Assembly (NCBI GenBank): GCA_023429825.1
Contig: JAEZDC010000063.1
Location: forward strand, 1-24,178
Length of the DNA: 24,178 nt
Direction: 5' to 3'
From: Bacteroidota bacterium
GTDB lineage: Bacteria; Bacteroidota; Bacteroidia; Chitinophagales; Chitinophagaceae
Positions 1 through 7,770 of the stretch are shown here, one piece after another; the first letter of the stretch is position 1, and each line of letters begins with the position of its first letter. A program made the position numbers and the translations under genes. A model generated the notes under the pieces. The model searched no databases. It had not been told where the DNA came from and worked only from the letters and a program-made list of their open reading frames with translations.

Positions 1-1573
1 ATATTACACCAAGTATCGGGATGAGTGAATATTTTTTGATGATGGTTAAAAGAGTTAATATTCCCGCGATAACAACAAAGATCGCAAACAGCATTTCCTG
101 GTGGTCTTCATTTCCAAAATGACTAAAGGCTTCTACAACTCTTCCATGAAATGCATAAATGAATAATCCATATATCACTGGAACGATGAACCTTCCGTTG
201 ATATAAGGCAGGCTGAATTTGCCTGGTTCTTTTTTGATCCTTGGCAATAGCAATACTCCTCCTGAAACCAAGACGAATGCGAATAATGTACCGATGCTGG
301 TTAGATCAGTTACCAAAATGTCTTGCAGGAACAATGCGGGAATGGCAACTAAAAAACCTGTTACAATAGTTGCAAAGGATGGTGTATGAAATTTTGGATG
401 GATCTTTTGAAATTGTCTTGGTAGCAACCCATCCCGGCTCATACTCATCCATATCCTGGGTTGCCCTAACTGAAATACTAGTAATACACTTGTTGTAGCC
501 ACAACTGCACTGATGGAAACGATTGTCTCAATCCATGCTGCTCTTTTTTCAAAGACAAATGCAAGCGGGTCATTTACATCTTTGAAATTGGAATAATTCT
601 CAATACCTGTTAATACCAGTGCGATCAAAATATATAGTACCGTACAGATGATCAATGAATTGATCATTGCTTTCGGCATATCCCTTTGAGGATTTTTACA
701 TTCTTCCGCTGTGGTAGAAATAGCATCAAACCCGATATAAGCATAGAAAACTGCAGACACCCCTTTCAATACGCCTTCAAAACGGTTGGGAAGAAACGGC
801 GTCCAGTTGTTCGTATCAACGAAAAATACTCCGGCGATTATTACAAAAATGATGACGGCGATCTTGAAGATCACCATATAGTTGGCTGATTGCTTACTTT
901 CTTTTATTCCTATATAAGCGATCCATGTAATAAGCACCACGATAATAAAGGCAGGAACGTTGAAGAATATATGATAACCTCCCATAACAGGCGCATCATT
1001 CCAGGCTTGTATCGCAAACTGGTAGCTCTTTGTAGTCTCAGCATCTAATACAGCACCGGAAGCAAAAGCTTTGGTAGCCTCGTCAAACGCACCTTGCGCT
1101 GTTGTTGGATCTATCAACATCCATTCGGGTAAATGAATATTGAATACGTTCTCAAGCAGGTTGTTGAAGTATCCGCTCCATGAAATGGCTACTACAATAT
1201 TTCCTATGGCATATTCAAGAATCAGTGCCCAGCCGATGATCCATGCGATCAGTTCTCCAAACGTCACATATGAATAAGTATAAGCACTTCCAGCTACAGG
1301 CACACGACTTGCAAACTCAGCATAGCACAAAGCACAAAAGCCGCAGGTGATCGCCACAATTATAAATAGCAGGGAAATACCAGGTCCTCCGTTGTATGCG
1401 GCTTTACCGATGGTTGAAAAGATGCCTGCACCAATTACTGCAGCAATTCCAAGAAAGGTTAGATCACGAACGCCCAGTACTTTTTTTAAACCTGAAGAAT
1501 GGTCACTCTGGCCAGCTTCGTATTCTTTCTTGATCGTGTCAATAGACTTCCTTCTGAAAAGGGAATTAGACAT
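1..1573 (-). CDS. APC-superfamily amino acid permease (CAT-like), 3' end cut by window edge
   Basis: Inner-membrane amino acid transporter, probably of the cationic amino acid transporter (CAT/YfnA-like) branch of the APC superfamily. I translated this from the minus strand; 524 complete codons lie in the window and no stop is reached, so the C-terminus is missing. Visible: a charged cytoplasmic N-terminus beginning MSNSLFRRKS, the APC glycine motif GAGIF at about residues 48-52 in the first membrane segment, many further hydrophobic segments, and TAEECKNPQRDMP at about 289-301, the loop signature typical of CAT-type permeases. A long hydrophilic loop lies between early membrane segments (about residues 125-190). 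Start is the ATG at 1573. It is last in the minus-strand run, 64 bp after the polyprenyl synthase stop, with a possible promoter of its own. Family is sure; the substrate is not readable from sequence. Confidence 0.88.
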   Translation of the reverse strand, partial: MSNSLFRRKSIDTIKKEYEAGQSDHSSGLKKVLGVRDLTFLGIAAVIGAGIFSTIGKAAYNGGPGISLLFIIVAITCGFCALCYAEFASRVPVAGSAYTYSYVTFGELIAWIIGWALILEYAIGNIVVAISWSGYFNNLLENVFNIHLPEWMLIDPTTAQGAFDEATKAFASGAVLDAETTKSYQFAIQAWNDAPVMGGYHIFFNVPAFIIVVLITWIAYIGIKESKQSANYMVIFKIAVIIFVIIAGVFFVDTNNWTPFLPNRFEGVLKGVSAVFYAYIGFDAISTTAEECKNPQRDMPKAMINSLIICTVLYILIALVLTGIENYSNFKDVNDPLAFVFEKRAAWIETIVSISAVVATTSVLLVFQLGQPRIWMSMSRDGLLPRQFQKIHPKFHTPSFATIVTGFLVAIPALFLQDILVTDLTSIGTLFAFVLVSGGVLLLPRIKKEPGKFSLPYINGRFIVPVIYGLFIYAFHGRVVEAFSHFGNEDHQEMLFAIFVVIAGILTLLTIIKKYSLIPILGVI

Positions 1574-1629
1574 TGCAGTTGGTTTTGATTATTAGTGAAG
1601 TACGAATTAAAGCTAAATAGATCAATTAT

Positions 1630-1637
1630 CAAAGCTA
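1630..1637 (-). promoter_or_regulatory. Candidate Bacteroidota -7 box for the permease gene
   Basis: On the minus strand this reads TAGCTTTG, a full match to the Bacteroidota -7 consensus TAnnTTTG. It lies directly after the polyprenyl synthase stop codon and would give a leader of about 50 nt before the permease ATG at 1573. I see no TTG at the expected upstream distance, so the call rests on the -7 box and its position only. Confidence 0.3.
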
Positions 1638-2603
1638 CTAATGATCTCTTTGAATGAGGAAGTCTGCTAAATCTGACAATGGTTTTTTACGAGAGGAGAT
1701 CACTGCTATATCTTCAAGATGCTTAAGTGCTGTTGCCAGGTATCTTTCTTTAAGCTGATTAGCCCATTCATCAACATTACAGCTTTTGAAGATCTTTAGT
1801 ACCCTGCTCACTTTATCATCGCTATTATTATTCAAAAGATTTTGCAACTCTTCCCGCTGCTCATCTGAACACACCTCCAATGTATGAAGTAATAAAAAGG
1901 TCTTTTTGTTTTGTCTTATATCTCCACCCTGTTCCTTTCCAAACTTATCGGCATCACCAAATGCATCTAAATAATCATCCTGTATTTGAAAAGCAATGCC
2001 AAGGTTCTTTCCAAATTCATAAATGTGACGACAATTGCCTTCACTTGCGCCCCCGATGATTGCACCGGTTTCTAAACTTGCGGCGAGAAGCACTGAAGTT
2101 TTGAGGGTGATCATATTGATATAATCATTCAGCGCTATGTTTTGCTGCTTTTCAAAATCCATATCAAGCTGCTGCCCTTCACAAACTTCTTTACCAGTTC
2201 TATTGAATAAATTCATGATTCTCTTTTTGTAGGTAGCGGTGATCTTATTCACATTCTCATATGCCTGTATCATCATCACATCCCCCGCAAGCAAGGCCGT
2301 GTTGTTGCCATACTTCTTATGTAAAGTTTCCATTCCTCGGCGCAACGGTGCCGCATCCATAATATCATCATGTATCAATGTGAAGTTGTGAAAAAGCTCT
2401 ATAGCTATTGCCATATGATAGGCGTCGGGATGGATATCATCAAACAATTCGTTACCCATTAAACACATAACCGGGCGAACACGCTTACCTCCCAGGCTTA
2501 AGAAATATTCTGCAGGTCCATATAGCGAAGATGGAGATGAAGGAAAATGATCGGTCTCGAATCTTTCTGCAAATAGCTGGGCTAATTCTCTAAATGAATA
2601 CAT
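1638..2603 (-). CDS. Polyprenyl diphosphate synthase (trans-isoprenyl, probably short chain)
   Basis: Head-to-tail isoprenyl diphosphate synthase that adds IPP units to an allylic diphosphate; cytoplasmic. The 321-residue protein has all the diagnostic motifs: GGKRVRP at 38-44 (substrate binding), the first Asp-rich motif DDIMD at 79-83, the second Asp-rich motif DDYLD at 209-213, and the K/D-rich GDIRQNKKTF segment at about 228-237. The first Asp-rich motif has no two-residue insertion, unlike typical bacterial FPP synthase, and an aromatic residue, F74, sits five positions before it. In related enzymes a bulky residue there limits chain length, so a product of C15-C20 (for example GGPP) is my inference. 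Product length is not certain. It follows RNase R by 26 bp in the same operon. Confidence 0.93.
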   Translation of the reverse strand: MYSFRELAQLFAERFETDHFPSSPSSLYGPAEYFLSLGGKRVRPVMCLMGNELFDDIHPDAYHMAIAIELFHNFTLIHDDIMDAAPLRRGMETLHKKYGNNTALLAGDVMMIQAYENVNKITATYKKRIMNLFNRTGKEVCEGQQLDMDFEKQQNIALNDYINMITLKTSVLLAASLETGAIIGGASEGNCRHIYEFGKNLGIAFQIQDDYLDAFGDADKFGKEQGGDIRQNKKTFLLLHTLEVCSDEQREELQNLLNNNSDDKVSRVLKIFKSCNVDEWANQLKERYLATALKHLEDIAVISSRKKPLSDLADFLIQRDH

Positions 2604-2629
2604 CGAAAGTCAGTTGGTTGTAAGCGAAT

Positions 2630-4648
2630 TTATTTCTTTCTTTTCTTTCGCTGCTTAGGTTTTTCTTCTAAAGTAATATTCTCGCTCTCTTCTTTGTCTC
2701 CATTCAACACCCACTGATAATCCATCTGGCGTTTTTCAAGATTTGCAGCTATCACCCTGATCCAAACACGATCACCCATTCTGAATTTTCTACCACTACG
2801 CCTGCCAACGAGGCTGTAATCGCCTTCTACCAATCTGAAATCATCATAATCGCTGAGGCTTGTTACAGATACCATTCCTTCACATTTGTGTTCAACCGTC
2901 TCAACAAAAAAACCGAAGCCAGCTACCCCGCTGATCACTCCTTCAAATACTTCTCCTATATAATCACGCATAAATTCTACCTGCTTGTATTTGTTTGATG
3001 CACGTTCAGCTTCCATCGCGGCTCTTTCCCTTTCGCTGCAGTGTTTACATTTTTCTTCCATCTTCTTGTCGATAATGATCTGGTTGTTCAAGATGGACTC
3101 TAATACACGATGCACTAAGACATCAGGGTAACGACGAATAGGTGAAGTAAAATGGCAGTAATGCTCGAAAGCCAAGCCATAGTGGCCGATGTTATCAGAA
3201 GTGTATACTGCTTTTGCCATTGTACGGATACCGAGTTGTTCCAGGACATGCTGCTCTGGCTTCCCCTGCACATCTGCTAACATTTGATTGAAGCTTTTAG
3301 CAATGTTTTCGGGAGAGTCTGTATGAAACTTATGCCCGAACTTTCTTGCAAATTCAACGAAGGGCTGTAGTTTTTCTTCGTCGGGCACATCGTGGATGCG
3401 ATATGGAAACGGGATAGGCTTTTTATTAACTTGTACCTTGCTTACACTTTCTGCAACAGTTCTATTCGCAAGCAACATGAATTCCTCGATAAGTTGATGT
3501 GATTCTTTGCTCTCTTTCACTACAATACCGATCGGCTTGCCTTTTTCATCCAGCCTGAACCGAACTTCCTGTGATGAAAAGTTGATCGCACCTTTGGAGA
3601 ATCTCTTCTTCCGAAGTTTTTGTGCAATGTCGTTCAGTAAGCGGATCTCATCGCTGTATTCCCCCTCGCCGGTTTCAATTATCTGTTGTACATCCTCGTA
3701 AGTAAAGCGATGATCAGAATGTATCACGGTTTTTCCTAACCAGTGCTGCTTCACCTCTCCTTTAGTATTCATTTGAAATACTGCTGAAAAAGTAAACTTG
3801 TCTTCGTGAGGCCTCAATGAACATAATTCATTGGATATTCTTTCAGGTAGCATCGGGTTAACCCTATCCGGCAAATAAACAGAAGTAGCTCTTTTATATG
3901 CTTCATCATCGAGCTGTGTATTTGGCTCTACATAATAACCAACATCAGCTATATGTACACCGATCTCGTAAATACCGGCTTTAAGCAGGCGAATAGAAAT
4001 AGCATCATCAAAATCCTTAGCATCCACAGGATCTATTGTGAACGTAAGAATATCCCTCATATCCTTACGCTTTTTGATCTCAGCCGCACTTAATACTTCG
4101 GGTAAGCGGTGTGCTTCTTCGATCACCTCATCCGGAAATTCAAGCGGGAAGCCATTCTCTGCAATGATCTCTTTCATTGCTGCGTCATTTGCATCTTCAG
4201 CACTCATGATACTCACAACTTCACCCACAGGTTTCTTATCATCCTTTCCCCATTTAGTTAACCGCACGATCACCCTGTCCTTATCTTTTGCTTCCTTCAA
4301 ACTCTCTTTGGGGATATAAAAATCCGGCATTGGTTTATCGCTGTCTGCAACAAAAAATGCAAAATTCTCGCTCACCTGTACTTTACCTACAAACTCCGTT
4401 TGTTTCCTTGCAGTGACATCTGTTATCTTTCCTTCCCGGCGAAAAGTTTTCTGACTTTCTTTTACCACCTTAACCTTTACTTCATCACCGTGCATCGCTG
4501 TATTGAAGTGATGCGGACGAACAAGGATATCGCCTTTTTCCCCACCTATTACAACATACCCAATTCCTGAACGGGTGATATCTAAAGTGCCTGTATACAC
4601 ACCCGGCTCTTTACTGTGATGCCTGTTCTTTGTTTTCTTCTTTGCCAT
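2630..4648 (-). CDS. rnr: Ribonuclease R (RNB-family 3'-5' exoribonuclease)
   Basis: Processive 3'-5' exoribonuclease for structured RNA, used in mRNA and rRNA turnover. In order over 672 residues: a Lys-rich N-terminus, cold-shock/OB domains (about 15-150), the RNB catalytic domain (about 195-520), an S1 domain (about 560-645) and a basic tail ending KPKQRKKRKK, which may help bind RNA. The catalytic Asp cluster is clear in TIDPVDAKDFDDA (204-216): D206, D212, D214 and D215 match the metal-binding Asp set of RNase II/R. The start is the ATG at 4648; there is no other Met before the first OB domain is already broken, so the 38-bp overlap with the end of lpxK appears real. Slightly shorter than E. 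coli RNase R. Confident call. Confidence 0.96.
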   Translation of the reverse strand: MAKKKTKNRHHSKEPGVYTGTLDITRSGIGYVVIGGEKGDILVRPHHFNTAMHGDEVKVKVVKESQKTFRREGKITDVTARKQTEFVGKVQVSENFAFFVADSDKPMPDFYIPKESLKEAKDKDRVIVRLTKWGKDDKKPVGEVVSIMSAEDANDAAMKEIIAENGFPLEFPDEVIEEAHRLPEVLSAAEIKKRKDMRDILTFTIDPVDAKDFDDAISIRLLKAGIYEIGVHIADVGYYVEPNTQLDDEAYKRATSVYLPDRVNPMLPERISNELCSLRPHEDKFTFSAVFQMNTKGEVKQHWLGKTVIHSDHRFTYEDVQQIIETGEGEYSDEIRLLNDIAQKLRKKRFSKGAINFSSQEVRFRLDEKGKPIGIVVKESKESHQLIEEFMLLANRTVAESVSKVQVNKKPIPFPYRIHDVPDEEKLQPFVEFARKFGHKFHTDSPENIAKSFNQMLADVQGKPEQHVLEQLGIRTMAKAVYTSDNIGHYGLAFEHYCHFTSPIRRYPDVLVHRVLESILNNQIIIDKKMEEKCKHCSERERAAMEAERASNKYKQVEFMRDYIGEVFEGVISGVAGFGFFVETVEHKCEGMVSVTSLSDYDDFRLVEGDYSLVGRRSGRKFRMGDRVWIRVIAANLEKRQMDYQWVLNGDKEESENITLEEKPKQRKKRKK

Positions 4649-5723
4649 TGGTTGGCGGTTTAAAGTTTTTGATAAAGGAAATTACCAGTTCATTAAACTG
4701 ATTACCTTCTCCAAATAAAAATTTGTGCCGAATCGGCAGTATGTATAAAGGTAGCTGTTCTAACTGCTCATTGAACTTGATGAAGCGTACTGCATCTTTC
4801 TCTGTAGTGAGTACAAATTTTGAAGCTGCATCTATATTATTGAACTTCTCTTTGATGTCCCTCAGATCATCAATGGTGAAGATGTGATGATCGCTGTAAT
4901 CCTGCTGGTAATAAGTGTAGGCATTATTAAAAAGATATTCCTTCAGAGGTTTTGGATTGGCTATGCCGCAAACCAGCAGCACTTCATCTTCTGTGGTTAT
5001 TTTCCTTTCCTGGCGTGTTATAATATGATACGGCACTCCGTATTCGATAGTAGTAAAAAACACCTTTTGGTGCGGCAAAGGTTCAACACTTCGCAGAAGC
5101 TTTCTTTTATATGCTTCAGAAAGATCGTCAGGGCACTTTGTAACAATGATCACATTTGCTCTTTTATAAGAAGCTCTCTCATCCCTCAGATCACCGGTTG
5201 GTAAGAACAGGTCATCTTTAAACATATTGGCATATTCAGTAAGCAAGATGTTGAAGCCTGCTTTTACTGATCTATGCTGGAATGCGTCATCCAATATGAT
5301 CCCCTGCAGACCAGGAACATCATGTAGTAACTGCGGAATGCCGACCATTCTTTCCTCACTCACTGCTACCGGAACATCAGGAAACTTCAGATGAAATTGC
5401 ATTGGTTCGTCGCCGATCTCTATCGCTGTAGATGCAGCGCTTGCTAATACATAGCCTTTGGTTTTTCGCTTATATCCGCGGCTAAGTGTAGCGATCTTAT
5501 AATGCGGTTTCAAAATTCTAACCAGGTATTCTGTCATTGGAGATTTTCCTGTACCACCTACGGCCAAATTTCCCACGCATATCAAAGGCAATCCAAACTC
5601 TGATGACTTAAGCCAGCCTTTATCGAACATCCAATTTCTCAGCTTTACTATCAGGCCATACAATAAAGCAAAAGGGAAAAGAAAAACGCGGAAAGATTTC
5701 AGAAAAAAAACTTCAAAATTCAT
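4611..5723 (-). CDS. lpxK: Tetraacyldisaccharide 4'-kinase
   Basis: Phosphorylates the 4' position of the tetraacyldisaccharide 1-phosphate to give lipid IVA in lipid A synthesis, at the cytoplasmic face of the inner membrane. The 370-residue protein has a hydrophobic N-terminal helix (about 7-28) for membrane association, the P-loop AVGGTGKS at 54-61, the LSRGYKRKTKGY motif at about 80-91, GDEPMQ at 104-109 and DDAFQHR at 145-151, which holds the family's conserved Asp pair. TTEKDAVRF near the C-terminus is also typical. The last dozen residues (rich in K, E, N, Q) are encoded in the overlap with rnr. It follows the 5-formyl-THF cyclo-ligase gene by 20 bp. The presence of lpxK shows a lipid A-making Gram-negative host. 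Confidence 0.96.
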   Translation of the reverse strand: MNFEVFFLKSFRVFLFPFALLYGLIVKLRNWMFDKGWLKSSEFGLPLICVGNLAVGGTGKSPMTEYLVRILKPHYKIATLSRGYKRKTKGYVLASAASTAIEIGDEPMQFHLKFPDVPVAVSEERMVGIPQLLHDVPGLQGIILDDAFQHRSVKAGFNILLTEYANMFKDDLFLPTGDLRDERASYKRANVIIVTKCPDDLSEAYKRKLLRSVEPLPHQKVFFTTIEYGVPYHIITRQERKITTEDEVLLVCGIANPKPLKEYLFNNAYTYYQQDYSDHHIFTIDDLRDIKEKFNNIDAASKFVLTTEKDAVRFIKFNEQLEQLPLYILPIRHKFLFGEGNQFNELVISFIKNFKPPTNGKEENKEQASQ

Positions 5724-5743
5724 CAGCTAAAACATTTTCTCTA

Positions 5744-6316
5744 TCACTCAAACTCATAAACCCGATCCGGTGTGATGCAGAATGATAAAGGTACATCAAA
5801 TTCATTGGCATCATCTATTTTGCTCACCGGCTCAAAGTAACTAAAGCCGATCTTCAATACATCTTTGCGGCACGTTGGAAGAAAGCGGTCGTAGAAACCC
5901 TTTCCAAACCCTACCCTGTAGCCATTCGTATCACAGATAAGCATAGGCACAAATACAATGTCAATAGAAGTAGCATCGATATCTTCCCCATTTACCGGCT
6001 CTTCAATACCATAACTTGTTGTTACGAATTCTGTATGTTCATCTACCAACTTAGGGTGCAGTTGCAAGTTTTTAAGATCTGTTACAGGGTATGCGATCTG
6101 TAAACCAGGCAATCGGAATTGAAGAAAATGGGTGAACAGATCAGTATCCGGCTCTGCATGAGATTCCATTGCATGGTATGTAAGTAAAAGTTGAGCAAAA
6201 CCAATATCCAGCTTTTGAAATTGTATCAGCAGAAGGTCATCCAACTTCATTCTTTCTTTGGCAGAAAGCGATGTTCGTTTCTCTTTATATAATTTTCGCA
6301 GTTCCTGCTTGGTCAT
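5744..6316 (-). CDS. 5-formyltetrahydrofolate cyclo-ligase
   Basis: ATP-dependent conversion of 5-formyl-THF to 5,10-methenyl-THF in the cytoplasm, returning a storage or inhibitory folate to the one-carbon pool. The 190-residue length fits the family. The N-terminus MTKQELRKLYKEKR is the usual basic helix; an acidic substrate-binding segment ESHAEPDTD lies at 51-59, and GYRVGFGKGFYDRFL (132-146) is the phosphate-binding signature usually written GxGxGYYDR, here with F in place of the first Y. Its ATG overlaps the rsmD stop codon by 4 bp (ATGA), so translation is probably coupled. With folB elsewhere in this window it is one of two folate genes, but the two are in separate operons. Confidence 0.95.
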   Translation of the reverse strand: MTKQELRKLYKEKRTSLSAKERMKLDDLLLIQFQKLDIGFAQLLLTYHAMESHAEPDTDLFTHFLQFRLPGLQIAYPVTDLKNLQLHPKLVDEHTEFVTTSYGIEEPVNGEDIDATSIDIVFVPMLICDTNGYRVGFGKGFYDRFLPTCRKDVLKIGFSYFEPVSKIDDANEFDVPLSFCITPDRVYEFE

Positions 6317-6873
6317 GTTTGTTGATCTTTACCTTCTGTATTCTTAAAGAAAGAAAACACCGTGGTTCCGTAATTTCTTTGGAAACTGAATCCTTCAAAT
6401 TTTTCATAAGCATTACGTGGAGTATGTTCTAAAACAAATACACCGTTGGATGCAATTATTTTTTTGGAAACGATGATCTTAGGCAATTCATCTATTGCGC
6501 CTAATGCGTAAGGGGGACCGGCAAAAATAAAATCAAATTGTTCGTTACAGCTTTGCAGGTAGTTGAATACTTCCATCTTCAGCACTTTGCAATTAGTAAT
6601 GCCAAGCATCTCCACATTCTTTTTGATGAAAGCATGCATTGCGTTGTCTTTTTCAATAATGGTAAGTTCAGCCGCACCTCTCGAAGCAAGCTCATAGCTG
6701 ATGCTACCAGTGCCACCGAAGAGATCGAGTGTTTTAATATTTTCGAAATCGATCCTGTTCTGTAAAATATTGAAGAGGCCTTCTTTGGCTATATCAGTCG
6801 TTGGACGTGTATGAGGCATGTTTGCAGGTGGACTGATCCTTCTTCCTCCAAATTTTCCTGAAATAATTCTCAT
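6313..6873 (-). CDS. rsmD: RsmD-family 16S rRNA (guanine966-N2)-methyltransferase with altered catalytic motif
   Basis: SAM-dependent methyltransferase expected to methylate N2 of G966 (E. coli numbering) of 16S rRNA in the assembled small subunit. The 186 residues start MRIISGKFGGRRI, the RsmD N-terminal signature, followed by TRPTTDIAKEGLFNIL (22-37) and the SAM-binding motif LDLFGGTGSISYE (49-61). The acidic end of the second SAM strand is IIEKD (72-76). Odd point: motif IV, normally DPPY or NPPY, reads AGPPY (118-122). G119 (codon GGT at 6519-6517) replaces the Asp that helps bind the target amino group; one base change from GAT would explain it. Whether it is active is therefore open. 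It is flanked by 4-bp ATGA overlaps on both sides, with DUF3822 upstream and 5-formyl-THF cyclo-ligase downstream. Confidence 0.92.
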   Translation of the reverse strand: MRIISGKFGGRRISPPANMPHTRPTTDIAKEGLFNILQNRIDFENIKTLDLFGGTGSISYELASRGAAELTIIEKDNAMHAFIKKNVEMLGITNCKVLKMEVFNYLQSCNEQFDFIFAGPPYALGAIDELPKIIVSKKIIASNGVFVLEHTPRNAYEKFEGFSFQRNYGTTVFSFFKNTEGKDQQT

Positions 6874-7700
6874 ACACCTAAACTGAAATAAGGGGTGAAA
6901 TAATGAGCCGGGTATGATTGAATATCTGCTGTATTGAGAATATCTTCCCTCATTTCATCCAATACAAGCCCGGGAAAATATTTTGCAATATGGGTGTATG
7001 TTTCGCTAGCTAATTCAATCATGCCACACAATCGTAAATCTGTTAATTCCGTAGCCAAATTCAAGTGCCTGCATACATTCAGTAAATGATATAAAGGGTC
7101 AGCCGGGCCTTTGTATGTAAATTTTTGTACTAATTGCAACTGGCTTTTACTCATCGCTATTAATATCATCTCTTCTTTATAAAAACTCAGATGAAGGAGA
7201 TGTGGAGAGAACGTTTCAATAGCTGCAGTACGTTCGGCTAATTCCGTATACAAATGTTTTTCACTTATTGAAATAAAATTCCGGTTAAGAACATCCTTCC
7301 AGAATTGGCTTACCCGAAATATATTGATGAGATCCCCTTCAAATTGCTCATGACAAGCTATTGAATGAAGTTGGGCCCCGTATACCATATCAAGTAATTC
7401 GCCCCTATGTTTAATGTCAAATTTATTAGCCGGGATAATCACAGACTCTGAAAGGTTATAAAATAATTTGACGTTTTTAAGGCCTTTATCCAACAGTTCA
7501 GACTGTGTCCTGATCTCATAAAAGGCTTCTTCAAAATCTTTTTCATTCTTAATATCCAAATCATATAATTCAAAAGCCTCTACCCGTGCATTGTTTCTTA
7601 AAACACAGGCAATATGTTTGGTACTTACCTCTACGATAAGCTCGCCATTATTATTCTCCGGATCAAGTAAAGAATACGAACTGATTGTTTTTTCTATCAT
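6870..7700 (-). CDS. DUF3822 family protein (predicted actin/hexokinase-like fold)
   Basis: Uncharacterised Bacteroidota family; I know it as the usual upstream neighbour of rsmD in this phylum and recall a structural-genomics structure of a family member with an actin-like ATPase fold. The 276-residue protein shows two similar halves beginning with beta-strand-rich segments (GELIVEVSTKHIACVL at about 19-34 and LLHLSFYKEEMILIAMSK further on), fitting a duplicated fold of that kind. I see no clear nucleotide-binding phosphate loops, so ATPase activity is doubtful. No signal peptide. The reading frame stays open upstream to 7889, but I chose the ATG at 7700 (MIEKTISSYS) because the extension is hydrophobic, Cys-rich and antisense to the MATE gene start. 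It leads the operon and overlaps rsmD by 4 bp. Molecular function unknown. Confidence 0.8.
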   Translation of the reverse strand: MIEKTISSYSLLDPENNNGELIVEVSTKHIACVLRNNARVEAFELYDLDIKNEKDFEEAFYEIRTQSELLDKGLKNVKLFYNLSESVIIPANKFDIKHRGELLDMVYGAQLHSIACHEQFEGDLINIFRVSQFWKDVLNRNFISISEKHLYTELAERTAAIETFSPHLLHLSFYKEEMILIAMSKSQLQLVQKFTYKGPADPLYHLLNVCRHLNLATELTDLRLCGMIELASETYTHIAKYFPGLVLDEMREDILNTADIQSYPAHYFTPYFSLGV

Positions 7701-7754
7701 ATGCCTTGTTGGTGCAATGTTACAAAAAATACAGGCGGATAACAGCCAGTGCTT

Positions 7755-7762
7755 TAGTTTTG
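7755..7762 (+). promoter_or_regulatory. Candidate -7 box before the MATE transporter gene
   Basis: TAGTTTTG matches the Bacteroidota -7 consensus TAnnTTTG at every fixed position. It ends 8 nt before the chosen ATG at 7771, so the transcript would have almost no leader, or else the true start is the in-frame ATG at 7828 with a leader of about 60 nt. No convincing -33 TTG is seen at the right spacing. Confidence 0.3.
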
Positions 7763-7770
7763 CCGCCTTC

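Noticed and set aside
7591..7770. Upstream extension of the MATE frame by 60 codons
   Set aside because: It lies antisense to DUF3822 codons, and the MATE family begins near the ISNKQIMSIALP segment, so the start at 7771 fits better.
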